From positions 1-24,474 of the forward strand of contig CATJZR010000139.1 of assembly GCA_949745625.1 (NCBI GenBank): a stretch of DNA of 24,474 nt. Reading direction: 5' to 3'. The position numbers and the translations under genes were made by a program. Below the pieces are notes generated by a model. It worked only from the letters and a program-made list of their open reading frames with translations. It did no database searches and had not been told where the DNA came from. Positions 1-7,104 of this stretch are shown here, piece after piece (the stretch's first letter is position 1; every line of letters begins with the position of its first letter). Source of the stretch: an uncultured Eubacteriales bacterium. GTDB taxonomy: Bacteria > Bacillota > Clostridia > Christensenellales > Borkfalkiaceae.

Positions 1-27
1 GGGACGGTTATATGCCGTCCCTTTTTT
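1..27 (+). terminator. Terminator-like hairpin upstream of queT
   Basis: A perfect 7-bp stem (1-7 with 15-21, GGGACGG/CCGTCCC) with a 7-nt loop is followed by six T. It could end the preceding transcript. It could also be the expression platform of a riboswitch whose aptamer lies left of the window. preQ1 riboswitches commonly precede queT-type genes, but no aptamer is visible here. Confidence 0.7.
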
Positions 28-51
28 CAGCCGACTTTTCGTGCGAAAGAA

Positions 52-621
52 ATGAAAAACTTTTTTACAACCAAAAGACTGTGCCGTGCGGGAATTATTG
101 CCGCGCTGTACGTTGCGCTGACCTACGCGTTCGGCGCGATTGCCTATCAGGGCGTGTTGCAAATCCGCCCAGCCGAAGCGTTGACGATACTGCCGCTGTT
201 CTTTCCCGAAGCGGTGCCCGCGCTTTGGATAGGGTGCATGCTTGCGAACCTTGCATCGCCTTTTATCGCCTTTGACGTTCCCCTCGGCGGACTGGCAACG
301 CTGGTCGCGGCGCTATTGACATACGGCGCAGGCAGACTGATTAAAAACAACGTAGCAAAGGTCGCCATCGGCGGACTGTTTCCCGTGCTTGTCAACGCCT
401 TTGTTATACCCGTGGTAATAGTCTTTCTTTGCGGCGGAGACGAGGGATATGCCTCGGCGAATATAGCATATTGGAGCTATTTCGGCTCGCTTTGCGCAAC
501 CGAAGCGCTTTGGGTCTACGGACTGGGAATACCTATGTACATAGCGATATACGGACTGCGCAAAAAGGGGGTTACCGCCTTTTGCGACGCAGAGAAAAAG
601 CCGCCCGTAAGCGAGAGCTGA
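52..621 (+). CDS. queT: QueT-family queuosine precursor ECF transporter, S component
   Basis: This is probably the substrate-binding membrane (S) component of an energy-coupling-factor transporter that imports a queuosine precursor such as preQ1 for tRNA modification. The 189-aa protein is very hydrophobic, with about five to six membrane segments. Its N-terminal third carries the family block QIRPAEALTILPLFFPEAVP followed by LWIGCMLANL, which I recognise from QueT (DUF988). The hydrophilic tail KKPPVSES is slightly longer than usual for a family of about 160-170 aa. The ATG at 52 follows GAAAGA, a weak ribosome binding site. Energising EcfA/EcfT subunits are not in the window and would be shared from elsewhere. 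The gene stands between two hairpins, so it is probably monocistronic. Confidence 0.85.
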   Translation: MKNFFTTKRLCRAGIIAALYVALTYAFGAIAYQGVLQIRPAEALTILPLFFPEAVPALWIGCMLANLASPFIAFDVPLGGLATLVAALLTYGAGRLIKNNVAKVAIGGLFPVLVNAFVIPVVIVFLCGGDEGYASANIAYWSYFGSLCATEALWVYGLGIPMYIAIYGLRKKGVTAFCDAEKKPPVSES

Positions 622-629
622 ACGAATAG

Positions 630-660
630 AAAAAAGCGCACCGACCGTGCGCTTTTTTTA
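630..660 (+). terminator. Rho-independent terminator of queT
   Basis: The stem GCGCAC (636-641)/GTGCGC (647-652) has a 5-nt loop, is flanked by an A run, and is followed by seven T. It lies 9 nt after the queT stop. The A/T symmetry would let it act on both strands. Confidence 0.9.
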
Positions 661-674
661 CGAATACAATAAAA

Positions 675-699
675 TAACGCAGCGGAATTCGCTGCGTTA
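675..699. terminator. 10-bp hairpin, possible minus-strand terminator
   Basis: A perfect 10-bp inverted repeat (675-684 with 690-699, TAACGCAGCG) has a 5-nt centre. Read on the minus strand it is followed by TTTTATTG, so it could stop transcription entering from the right. No gene ends directly at it. Confidence 0.5.
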
Positions 700-818
700 C
701 TATATCAGGTCTGCACCAAAAAATTCGATTTAAAATCGATAAAGGAGTGGCTGAAACTCATACGCCTACTTTGTCAGGGAACGTGTCAGAGACATTCGGT
801 CAATTATGCGTTGCTCAC
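700..818. other. Non-coding stretch, nothing recognised
   Basis: No supported gene is visible. There is a short AT palindrome at 725-739 with an adjacent T run on the minus strand. There is also a Shine-Dalgarno-like AAAGGAG near 741 with no start codon at a useful distance. The stretch may be a decayed gene or simple spacer. Confidence 0.4.
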
Positions 819-846
819 GAAAAAAATAATTATAAGTTTTTATAAT
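819..846 (-). terminator. AT-rich terminator of the SLOG-like gene
   Basis: On the minus strand, ATTATAA and TTATAAT (829-835 and 840-846) form a 7-bp stem with a 4-nt loop. It is followed by a T-rich run and lies 20 nt downstream of the stop at 867. The stem is all A/T and therefore weak. Confidence 0.55.
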
Positions 847-866
847 GGTGCGCCTCGATACCGAAA

Positions 867-1424
867 TTATGCAAATAAATTAACTATGCGTTTATGTTTT
901 TTTACCGCATACAGATACGTTTTGTATGCGCCGCTGTTTTTTCTCTGCTCTGCGTAAAACAAAGCCAAATCGCTTCGGTCTACCATTGCAAGGTTACGAA
1001 AATATATTGCCGTATACCAATAATCGAAATGCTTTGTCGGGCACTCTAACGCTTCGTACTCTTTTCGTACGAACCATCTCGGCGGCTTTGCAAGCTGCTT
1101 TTCAAGCGCAAAACAAAATACTCTTTCGATATTAAGCATCGGGTCGGCGTTTTTCTTTTCGGTTACAAGGTCATAGCACAAATCGTCAAAATCGCTTCTG
1201 CCGCCAAACAGAAAAATTCTTACGCCGTCCTGTATTGCCCTGTCTATTTCCGTTCTCGTTCTTTCAATCAGCTCGTCCGTTATATCAACGACGCAGTGTC
1301 CGAAACACGAGCAGGTTTTAATAGCTGCCGTCATAAAAAAAGATGCCGCCCCCTTGCGAGAGCGACACCGTAGAATGTACCTCTCGCATAGCTGCGACAC
1401 TATTGAGGGGTCTCTGTTATCCAT
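867..1424 (-). CDS. SLOG/DUF1273-like (YpsA-type) protein
   Basis: This is probably a Rossmann-like SLOG-superfamily protein, a group proposed to bind nucleotide-derived ligands; its function is unknown. Seen features: an N-terminal strand ending in CFGH (family form FTGHR, with Cys replacing Arg here), then a helix, the glycine turn IFLFGGRSDFDDL, and a C-terminal MVDRSDLALFY strand followed by SGAYKTYLYAVKKHKRIVNLF. This matches the DUF1273 pattern of D-SD-..FY and SG..AY.YA.KKKK.IINL. The start is uncertain. The ATG at 1424 has no ribosome binding site and gives 185 aa. The ATG at 1334 (155 aa, MTAAIKTCSCFGH) begins where the family normally begins and has AAGGGGG about 14 nt upstream, a rather long gap. 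The gene is alone between its own promoter and terminator. Confidence 0.65.
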   Translation of the reverse strand: MDNRDPSIVSQLCERYILRCRSRKGAASFFMTAAIKTCSCFGHCVVDITDELIERTRTEIDRAIQDGVRIFLFGGRSDFDDLCYDLVTEKKNADPMLNIERVFCFALEKQLAKPPRWFVRKEYEALECPTKHFDYWYTAIYFRNLAMVDRSDLALFYAEQRKNSGAYKTYLYAVKKHKRIVNLFA

Positions 1425-1450
1425 ACTATTATGATATTACAATTTCAAAT

Positions 1451-1498
1451 AAACCCGACCGCGATACCGTACATTACTACCATTAGTATCGTCGGTTT
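1451..1498 (-). other. Hairpin in the leader of the SLOG-like gene
   Basis: On the minus strand, AAAC-CGAC-GATAC (1498 to 1486) pairs with GTATC-GTCG-GTTT, with a 3-nt and a 1-nt bulge, around an 18-nt loop. That makes 13 pairs inside the transcribed leader, so it may be regulatory. A second perfect 8-bp inverted repeat (1355-1362 with 1381-1388) lies just upstream of the internal start at 1334. Confidence 0.5.
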
Positions 1499-1568
1499 TA
1501 TTCAAAATTAAAGATAGTATCCAGTAAAAAATAATAGAGTATTGTATTCTCAATAATGTCGCATTGCT

Positions 1569-1597
1569 ATTATAGCACGTGCGCAAGAAAATTTCAA
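1569..1597 (-). promoter_or_regulatory. Sigma-A-type promoter for the SLOG-like gene
   Basis: On the minus strand, TTGAAA (1597-1592), a 17-nt spacer and TATAAT (1574-1569) form a near-consensus promoter. The predicted start near 1562 leaves a leader of about 140 nt to the ATG at 1424, or about 230 nt to the ATG at 1334. Confidence 0.75.
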
Positions 1598-1612
1598 GGA
1601 TTATTAATGCAA

Positions 1613-1647
1613 AAATTAAAAAGTCCGCCACTAAACGCAGCGGACTT
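1613..1647 (-). terminator. Terminator of pckA
   Basis: On the minus strand, AAGTCCGC (1647-1640) pairs with GCGGACTT (1628-1621) across an 11-nt loop. A T-rich run follows. The stem begins 3 nt after the pckA stop. Confidence 0.85.
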
Positions 1648-1650
1648 AAA

Positions 1651-3384
1651 CTATTTGCAATTTTTCTTTAAGGTTTCAAGGCATTGCCAAAGCTCGTCGG
1701 GTATGCGCGAGCCTATTTCATTGTAATACCTTTCAATTTCGTTCGCCTCGGCAAGCCAGCTTTGCTTGTCCACCGCAAGCAGCTCGTCAAGGTCTGCGGT
1801 TATACCCTCGGTGTCTATATCCTCGGGGCGTGGTACGTAGCCTATCGCGGTTTCAACCGCGCCCACCGAGCCGTCGCATCGGCGCAAAATCCATTCCAGC
1901 ACTCGCATATTGTCGCCGAAGCCGGGCCACAAAAAGCTACCGTCCTTTGCCTGTCTGAACCAGTTTACGTTAAAGATAGCGGGAGGGTTGGTCGCCTTTT
2001 TGCCCATATCAATCCAGTGCGCGAAATAGTCGCCTATATGATAACCCGCAAACGGCTTCATTGCCATGGGGTCATGGCGGAGAACGCCCGTCGCGCCCGC
2101 GGCGGCAGCGGTCGTTTCCGACGACATTGCCGAGCCGACGAACACACCGTGATTCCAGTCGCGCGACTGGTAGACGAGCGGAGTAGTCGAAGCGCGTCTG
2201 CCGCCGAAGATTATCGCGGAAAGCGGTACGCCCGTTACGGAATTAAACTCGGGCGAAATGCACGGGCAGTTTTCCGCGGGCGCGGTAAAGCGCGAGTTGG
2301 GGTGGGCCGCGCAGCCCTTGCCGTTCCACGGTTTACCTGTCCAGTCGATAAGGTGCGCGGGCGGCTGTTTGGTCAGCCCTTCCCACCACACGGTCATATC
2401 GTCGGGATTGAGCGCGACGTTTGTAAAAATCGTTCCGTGCAGGGTCGATTGCAGAGCGTTGTAATTGCTGCGTTCGTTGGTGCCGGGAGCTACGCCGAAA
2501 AAGCCGTTTTCGGGATTTACCGCCCAAAGTCTGCCGTCGTCGCCGACGCGTATCCAGGCAATATCGTCGCCCACGCACTCTATCTTATAACCCTTTTCAA
2601 GGTAATGCTCAGGCGGTATCAGCATGGCAAGGTTTGTTTTTCCGCACGCCGAGGGGAATGCCGCCGCAACGTATTTTTTCGCGCCGTCGGGGAAGGTTAC
2701 GCCTAAAATCAGCATGTGTTCCGCAAGCCAGCCCTCGTTTTTTCCCAGAAACGATGCTATTCTCAGCGCAAAGCATTTTTTACCCAAAAGCACGTTTCCG
2801 CCGTAAGCCGAGTTAAGTGATATTATCGTATTATCCTCGGGGAAGTGCATAATGTAACGCTTGTCGGCATCTACATCGCACTTTGCGTGAAAGCCCTTGA
2901 TAAAATCGCCGTTTTCCAGTGCGTCGAGGCAACGCTTTCCTACGCGGGTCATAATGCACATATTAAGCACAACGTAGACGGAATCGGTCACCTCTATGCC
3001 GATTTTGGCAAAGCTACTGCCGACAACGCCCATGGAATAGGGTATTACGTACATAGTCCTGCCCTTCATGGCCCCGCGGGCGATTTCGCCCGCAATACGG
3101 TACGCCTTATCGGGTGCAAGCCAGTAATTGGTCGGACCGGCGTCCTCGCATTTTCGGGTACATATAAAGGTCCTGTCCTCTACGCGCGCAACGTCGTTGG
3201 GGTTGCTGCGGTGCAGGTAGCAGTCGTTTTTCAGGGCGATAAGCTCGCCGCTTTGCACGGCTTGTGCTTTAAGCCGTTCAATCTGAGCGGCGCTGCCGTC
3301 TATCCATACGATGCTGTCGGGAAGGGCAAGAGCGGCGCAGCGCTCTACAAATTCAAGCGCGGCTTTGTTTTTCGTTATAGTCAT
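1651..3384 (-). CDS. pckG: Phosphoenolpyruvate carboxykinase (GTP)
   Basis: This cytosolic enzyme interconverts oxaloacetate + GTP and phosphoenolpyruvate + GDP + CO2. In anaerobes it can run toward CO2 fixation as well as gluconeogenesis. The 577-aa protein is near the usual 590-620 aa of the GTP class. Seen motifs: P-loop PSACGKTN at 244-251 including the class-specific catalytic cysteine C247; kinase-2 metal motif VGDDIAW; the NPENGFFGVAPGT block; FGGRRASTTPLVY; and the nucleotide-site region NPPAIFNVNWFR. These exclude the ATP-type PckA family. The N terminus (PDSIVWIDGS) aligns with the family, which supports the ATG at 3384. No Shine-Dalgarno precedes it, and TATAAT lies exactly 6 nt upstream, so the mRNA is predicted to be leaderless. 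The gene is monocistronic with its own terminator. Confidence 0.97.
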   Translation of the reverse strand: MTITKNKAALEFVERCAALALPDSIVWIDGSAAQIERLKAQAVQSGELIALKNDCYLHRSNPNDVARVEDRTFICTRKCEDAGPTNYWLAPDKAYRIAGEIARGAMKGRTMYVIPYSMGVVGSSFAKIGIEVTDSVYVVLNMCIMTRVGKRCLDALENGDFIKGFHAKCDVDADKRYIMHFPEDNTIISLNSAYGGNVLLGKKCFALRIASFLGKNEGWLAEHMLILGVTFPDGAKKYVAAAFPSACGKTNLAMLIPPEHYLEKGYKIECVGDDIAWIRVGDDGRLWAVNPENGFFGVAPGTNERSNYNALQSTLHGTIFTNVALNPDDMTVWWEGLTKQPPAHLIDWTGKPWNGKGCAAHPNSRFTAPAENCPCISPEFNSVTGVPLSAIIFGGRRASTTPLVYQSRDWNHGVFVGSAMSSETTAAAAGATGVLRHDPMAMKPFAGYHIGDYFAHWIDMGKKATNPPAIFNVNWFRQAKDGSFLWPGFGDNMRVLEWILRRCDGSVGAVETAIGYVPRPEDIDTEGITADLDELLAVDKQSWLAEANEIERYYNEIGSRIPDELWQCLETLKKNCK

Positions 3385-3396
3385 AATATAATTATA
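3385..3396 (-). promoter_or_regulatory. -10 box placing the start of transcription at the pckG ATG
   Basis: On the minus strand, TATAAT (3396-3391), six nucleotides and ATG (3384) follow one another. A start 7 nt after the -10 would be the A of the ATG. The -35 position at 17-nt spacing is only TTTATT, so an activator may be needed. No ribosome binding site fits in the interval. Confidence 0.6.
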
Positions 3397-3519
3397 CCGA
3401 AACGGGGGGTTAAAATAAAGTAAATATAGTGCAAAAATATACGAATAAATACATTTTTTGCGTTTTTTCTATGCTTATTCAGCAATATAATATATTAAAG
3501 TATAAATACGGAGTTATTT

Positions 3520-4416
3520 ATGGGCGGTTATACTAAAAATATTGCGGTGATACGCGGACTGAAAAGCGGGTTTTCCGTGGACGGCGGGCCTCTTTCCGGG
3601 CTTGTCAAGGCGGAAAAATACGGTACGAATTTGCGCGTAGAGGTTTCTTTGATAAACTTTGCTCCGCTCAATCAGGGCAGGTACGTTTGCGCGGTTTCGG
3701 ACGGTAAGTCGGTTTGCGTGCTGGACGGGCTGACCTTCGACGGCGTAAGCCCCGTCGATACGGGCAGCGGCTTTGCAGCGTTGATATGCTTTGTTAACGA
3801 CGAGGTAGCGCCCGTTGCAAGTGCTGTTTGCGGCGCGTTTCATACCGCGGCGATAGGCATACGCGAGGAAATAGAAAGGCAGGAAAATATAAGAAAGTAC
3901 GACCCGCCCGCGACCAAGTACGAGGACGAGGCGTTGGCGCAGGAGAACTATTATGAATTCGGGCAAGCTGATAAAGACGGTGGGTCTGTATGCGAAGATA
4001 AAAAAAAGGAAGAAGTCGGGCGTGGCATATCAGAAAATGAGGCGGCTGTATCTCACCAGACCGACGCCGCGGGAGGACTGTTCACCGGCGGAAGCTTCTA
4101 CGACCGAATGAAAGAGGAAATAGAAAAGGTGCTGTCGTCTTACCCTTGCGAGGACGCTCTTGAAAAAATGGTGGAAAACTCGCGCTGGGCAAGGATAAGC
4201 TACGGCGACGGAAAGTTTTACGTATTCGGCGTGATATACGGCGGGGGAAAAGCCCAGTATATCTGCTACGGCGTGCCGTCGCAAAACCCGCTTACGCCGC
4301 CCGCAAGTTTAGAAAATTCCTCGTTCATACCCGCGTCCGAGGACGCCGTTTCGGGCTACTGGGTAATGTATCAGGACGCAAAAACCGGCGCGAGTATTAA
4401 AATAAACAACGTATAA
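3520..4416 (+). CDS. Hypothetical two-domain protein
   Basis: I do not recognise this 298-aa protein. It has no signal peptide or membrane segment. Residues 1 to about 115 are beta-rich, with small polar and glycine-rich turns (VKAEKYGTNLRVEVSLINF, GRYVCAVSDGKSVCVL). Residues 120 to about 185 are a charged, acidic, low-complexity linker (IREEIERQENIRKYD, KDKKKEE-like). Residues 190-298 form a second conserved-looking domain (FYDRMKEEIEKVL, FYVFGVIYGGGKAQYICYGVP, VSGYWVMYQDAKTGASI). The ATG at 3520 has CGGAG about 7 nt upstream, and a TATAAT at 3486-3491 may be its -10. It is divergent from pckG and closed by a hairpin. An export or cell-envelope link cannot be argued from sequence. The product is real by codon pattern and RBS, with function unknown. 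Confidence 0.75.
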   Translation: MGGYTKNIAVIRGLKSGFSVDGGPLSGLVKAEKYGTNLRVEVSLINFAPLNQGRYVCAVSDGKSVCVLDGLTFDGVSPVDTGSGFAALICFVNDEVAPVASAVCGAFHTAAIGIREEIERQENIRKYDPPATKYEDEALAQENYYEFGQADKDGGSVCEDKKKEEVGRGISENEAAVSHQTDAAGGLFTGGSFYDRMKEEIEKVLSSYPCEDALEKMVENSRWARISYGDGKFYVFGVIYGGGKAQYICYGVPSQNPLTPPASLENSSFIPASEDAVSGYWVMYQDAKTGASIKINNV

Positions 4417-4424
4417 AGACAATG

Positions 4425-4450
4425 AAAAGCCGTGCATAAAGCACGGCTTT
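4425..4450. terminator. Bidirectional terminator between convergent genes
   Basis: A perfect 10-bp stem AAAGCCGTGC (4426-4435)/GCACGGCTTT (4441-4450) has a 5-nt loop. It lies between the plus-strand stop at 4416 and the minus-strand stop at 4465. The A and T flanks are short on both sides, so it may serve both genes. Confidence 0.75.
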
Positions 4451-4464
4451 AATCATGAATGCGG

Positions 4465-4674
4465 TTATTTAAGTCCCTTGAAGGGTTTGAAAACTATAAG
4501 GGAATATACCGTAAACAGTGCGGCGACGGCATGCACCGCAAGAAAGCTGCGGTAAACCGTATCGTTACTCATACAAATAAAATAAAGGGCGTTGAAACCC
4601 GAAAATGCGTATATCCCCCCGAATATGGCCAGGGTAATAAGCATAGCGACGCATAAATAACAGGTGTATTTCAT
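4465..4674 (-). CDS. Small membrane protein, DUF378-like
   Basis: A 69-aa protein with two membrane segments (about residues 8-30 and 43-62) and a short basic tail (KPFKGLK). The pattern GGIYAFSGFNAL after the first segment and RSFLAVHAVAALFTVYSLI in the second resembles DUF378 (YuzA) proteins, whose usual form is GGINWGLVGLF and R.IYILVGLAA. The resemblance is partial because the Trp is absent. Function is unknown. The ATG at 4674 has no Shine-Dalgarno; CATAAT lies 6 nt upstream. It follows the 86-aa gene by 20 nt on the same strand, so it may be read from that promoter, from its own -10, or both. Confidence 0.6.
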   Translation of the reverse strand: MKYTCYLCVAMLITLAIFGGIYAFSGFNALYFICMSNDTVYRSFLAVHAVAALFTVYSLIVFKPFKGLK

Positions 4675-4686
4675 ATTACAATTATG
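4675..4686 (-). promoter_or_regulatory. Possible -10 box adjacent to the 69-aa gene start
   Basis: On the minus strand, CATAAT (4686-4681) lies exactly 6 nt before ATG (4674). No good -35 is found at 16-18 nt. The spacing equals that at three other minus-strand genes in this window. Confidence 0.4.
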
Positions 4687-4694
4687 CGCAGTTT

Positions 4695-4955
4695 CTATGC
4701 GGTTATGTTATCAAGCACCAATTTATCGAAATCGACGGGCTCGGCAAAGTCTCTCGGAATAAACCGCACGGTCGAAAATTTCGCGTAATTGAAGATATGA
4801 GTTTTTAACAGAACGGGGGTAGCAACGTCCATTACCTCGCATATATCCGCCAGGTAATTAAAAAATTGCGAGTAAGCAAACTTATCCACGCTTTCGTAAA
4901 CGGTCTGTTTTACTATTTTCCCGTCTTTGATTATTTTCGCCCAAATTTTAAACAT
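4695..4955 (-). CDS. Conserved hypothetical 86-aa protein
   Basis: A small soluble protein (MFKIWAKIIKDGKIVKQ...) rich in aromatic and charged residues. The central part (FFNYLADICEVMDVATPVLL, then KTHIFNYAKFSTVRFIPRDF) and the end VDFDKLVLDNI look like a compact alpha/beta fold. I believe this matches a family of unannotated clostridial proteins of about 85-90 aa with the same TPVLLKTHIFN core, but I know of no function. The start at 4955 is well supported: TTTACA, 17 nt, TATAAT and 6 nt lead directly to ATG, with no room for a Shine-Dalgarno, so the mRNA should be leaderless. The gene is divergent from greA. Confidence 0.7.
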   Translation of the reverse strand: MFKIWAKIIKDGKIVKQTVYESVDKFAYSQFFNYLADICEVMDVATPVLLKTHIFNYAKFSTVRFIPRDFAEPVDFDKLVLDNITA

Positions 4956-4961
4956 ACCGTA

Positions 4962-4990
4962 ATTATACCCGAATACGCGGAAAATGTAAA
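4962..4990 (-). promoter_or_regulatory. Promoter giving a leaderless mRNA for the 86-aa gene
   Basis: On the minus strand, TTTACA (4990-4985), a 17-nt spacer and TATAAT (4967-4962) are followed 6 nt later by ATG at 4955. It is the best-formed of the four -10/ATG arrangements in the window. Confidence 0.75.
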
Positions 4991-5012
4991 GCGTATCGGC
5001 GAATTAAATCGT

Positions 5013-5041
5013 TTGACAAAACCGTCGGTTGAGTATATAAT
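5013..5041 (+). promoter_or_regulatory. Consensus promoter of greA-lysS
   Basis: TTGACA (5013-5018), exactly 17 nt and TATAAT (5036-5041) form a perfect sigma-A consensus. The predicted start near 5048 gives a leader of about 65 nt. Confidence 0.92.
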
Positions 5042-5113
5042 AGAGAAAAAAAGAAATTTCGTTCCGGTTGAATAAAGTCAATCGGAATATATTTGTATTA
5101 AAAGAGGTAAATA

Positions 5114-5584
5114 ATGGCTGAAAAGTTTGTTATGACGCAAAAGAATCTGGACGACCTTAAAAAGGAGCTTGACTATCTCGTCAAGGTAAAGCGCTTTGAA
5201 ATTATCGAGCGTATTGCCGAGGCGCGCAGTCACGGCGACCTTTCGGAAAATGCAGAATACGACGCGGCGCGCGAGGAGCAGCGTTCGAACGAGGGCAAGA
5301 TTGCCGAGCTCGAATACAAAATCAAAAACGCCGACGTTCGCGAAGAGGTTTCCGACAACAGCTACGTTCATTTGAACAGCGTGGTAACGGTTTACGACGA
5401 CGATATGGAGGAAGAGGCGGTCTATACGATTACCTCGGTAACCGAGGTCGACGTAATGGCGGGTAAAATTTCTATCGACTCGCCCGTAGGCGCCGCGCTT
5501 ATGAGAAAGCACGTTGGCGACAAGGTCACGGTTTCCTGTCCCGACGGAACAAGCTACACACTTAAAATTATAAAAATCGCGTAG
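5114..5584 (+). CDS. greA: Transcription elongation factor GreA
   Basis: GreA enters the secondary channel of RNA polymerase and stimulates cleavage of the backtracked RNA 3' end, rescuing stalled complexes. The 156-aa length is typical (about 158). The N-terminal half is a coiled coil ending in the conserved loop region GDLSENAEYDAAREEQ (about residues 42-57), whose acidic residues D and E reach the active site. The C-terminal half is the FKBP-like domain (SVVTVYDDD through ISIDSPVGAALMRKHVGDKV). The ATG at 5114 follows AGAGGT by about 6 nt. It is the first gene after a perfect consensus promoter and lies 9 nt before lysS, a pairing common in Bacillota. Confidence 0.97.
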   Translation: MAEKFVMTQKNLDDLKKELDYLVKVKRFEIIERIAEARSHGDLSENAEYDAAREEQRSNEGKIAELEYKIKNADVREEVSDNSYVHLNSVVTVYDDDMEEEAVYTITSVTEVDVMAGKISIDSPVGAALMRKHVGDKVTVSCPDGTSYTLKIIKIA

Positions 5585-5593
5585 GAGTATACT

Positions 5594-7099
5594 ATGGACG
5601 AAATATTGACAACCGAGCCTACGGAGGAAGAGCTTGCCGAACAGGCGAGAATCCGCCGCGAAAAATTGCAGAAGCTTGTCGAAGAGGGCAGCAACCCCTT
5701 TGCAAAGGTCGCTTACGACGTGACCGAAAATTCGCTGTCCGTCAAAGAGAGCTTTGCTCAGCTTGAGGGAAAGACCGTTTCACTTGCGGGCAGGCTTATG
5801 TCGCGCCGCATAATGGGCAAGGCATCCTTTTCCCATATTTCAGACAGAGAGGGACAAATTCAGCTGTATATCCGCCGCGACGACGTTGGCGAAGAGGCAT
5901 ACGCCTCGTTTAAAAAGGACTACGACATCGGCGATATAATCGGCGTAAAGGGCTTTGTTTTCAAGACCCAGACGGGTGAAATTTCCGTTCACTGCCAGCA
6001 TATAGAAATGCTTACCAAGTGTCTTCGCCCCCTGCCCGAAAAACAGCACGGACTGACAAACCCCGACATCCGCTACAGACAGAGGGATTTGGATTTGATA
6101 GTCAATCCCGACGTAAAGAAGGCGTTTATAACCCGTTCGAAAATATTCAGGGAAATCCGCTCGTTTCTGGACGGGCGCGGCTTCCTCGAAGTGGACACGC
6201 CCGTTCTGACCACCTTTGAAATAGGCGCGTCGGCGCGCCCCTTCAAGACGAGGCACAATGCGCTTGATATTGAGATGTACCTCAGAATAGAGACCGAGCT
6301 GTACTTAAAGCGGCTAATAGTCGGCGGGTTAGAGCGCGTTTACGAGGTTGGCAGAATTTTCAGAAACGAGGGTATGGACGCATTCCACAATCCCGAATTT
6401 ACCACGGTAGAGCTGTATCAGGCTTACTGCGACTACTTCGATATGATGAATTTGGTCGAGGATATGTACAAGTCAATTGCCCAAAACGTACTCGGAACTA
6501 CCGATATTACCTATCAGGGGACCGAGCTGCACCTCGGCGGCAAGTGGGAAAGACTGACTATGAAGCAGGCTGTCAAGAAGTACTGCGGCGCGGACTACGA
6601 CGAGTGGAAAACCGATGCGGACGCGCGCGCCTGCGCAAAGAAGCTCGGCGCCGCCGTTCCAGAGGGCGAAGCTGCTACGAAGGGGCATGTGCTTATTGCG
6701 CTGTTCGACGCGTTCTGCGAGGACAAGCTTATTCAGCCCACTTTTATTTACGATTATCCCGTCGAAAACTCCCCGCTTGCAAAGAGGAAGGAGGACGACC
6801 CCGCGTTTACGCAGAGGTTCGAATACTTTATCTGCGCGCACGAATTCGGCAATTCCTTTACCGAACTTAACGACCCTATCGACCAGAAACAGCGTTTTGT
6901 AAAACAGGTAGAGGCGAAGCGGGCGCAGGAGCCGGGCTGCAATGCTCAGGTTGACGAGGACTTTATCACCGCGCTCGAATACGGCTTGCCGCCCACGGGG
7001 GGGCTTGGCTTCGGCGGCGACAGAATTGTAATGCTACTGACCGACAGCCCGACGATACGCGACGTGCTGTTATTCCCCACCATGAAGCCCAAAAAGTGA
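5594..7099 (+). CDS. lysS: Lysyl-tRNA synthetase, class II
   Basis: Charges tRNA-Lys with lysine in the cytoplasm. The 501-aa length is standard. It has an N-terminal OB-fold anticodon-binding domain (about residues 50-150, VSLAGRLMSRRIMGKASFSHI), then the class II catalytic core: motif 1 around RSFLDGRGFLEVDTPVL; motif 2 FRNEGMDAFHNPEFTTVE; and motif 3 GLGFGGDRIVMLLTDSPTIRDV near the C terminus. The segment TGGLGFG with ENSPLAKRKEDDP is typical of bacterial LysRS. The ATG at 5594 has TAGGAG about 7 nt upstream. It is in one operon with greA. No classical terminator follows directly; instead a 110-nt inverted-repeat segment begins 5 nt after the stop. Confidence 0.97.
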   Translation: MDEILTTEPTEEELAEQARIRREKLQKLVEEGSNPFAKVAYDVTENSLSVKESFAQLEGKTVSLAGRLMSRRIMGKASFSHISDREGQIQLYIRRDDVGEEAYASFKKDYDIGDIIGVKGFVFKTQTGEISVHCQHIEMLTKCLRPLPEKQHGLTNPDIRYRQRDLDLIVNPDVKKAFITRSKIFREIRSFLDGRGFLEVDTPVLTTFEIGASARPFKTRHNALDIEMYLRIETELYLKRLIVGGLERVYEVGRIFRNEGMDAFHNPEFTTVELYQAYCDYFDMMNLVEDMYKSIAQNVLGTTDITYQGTELHLGGKWERLTMKQAVKKYCGADYDEWKTDADARACAKKLGAAVPEGEAATKGHVLIALFDAFCEDKLIQPTFIYDYPVENSPLAKRKEDDPAFTQRFEYFICAHEFGNSFTELNDPIDQKQRFVKQVEAKRAQEPGCNAQVDEDFITALEYGLPPTGGLGFGGDRIVMLLTDSPTIRDVLLFPTMKPKK

Positions 7100-7104
7100 A
7101 TGCT

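Noticed and set aside
1437..1631. 64-codon open frame on the minus strand before the SLOG-like gene
   Set aside because: It overlaps the pckG terminator and contains the SLOG promoter, has no ribosome binding site, and has AT-driven hydrophobic composition.
675..1650. AACGCAGCG motif shared by the hairpin at 675, the pckG terminator loop and the terminator at 21401, as a dispersed repeat
   Set aside because: The shared part is only 7-9 bp and sits at different places in each hairpin, so chance is enough.
1684..2706. 340-codon open frame on the plus strand inside pckG
   Set aside because: It is antisense to a motif-complete PEP carboxykinase; its composition is what high-GC third positions produce in the opposite frame.
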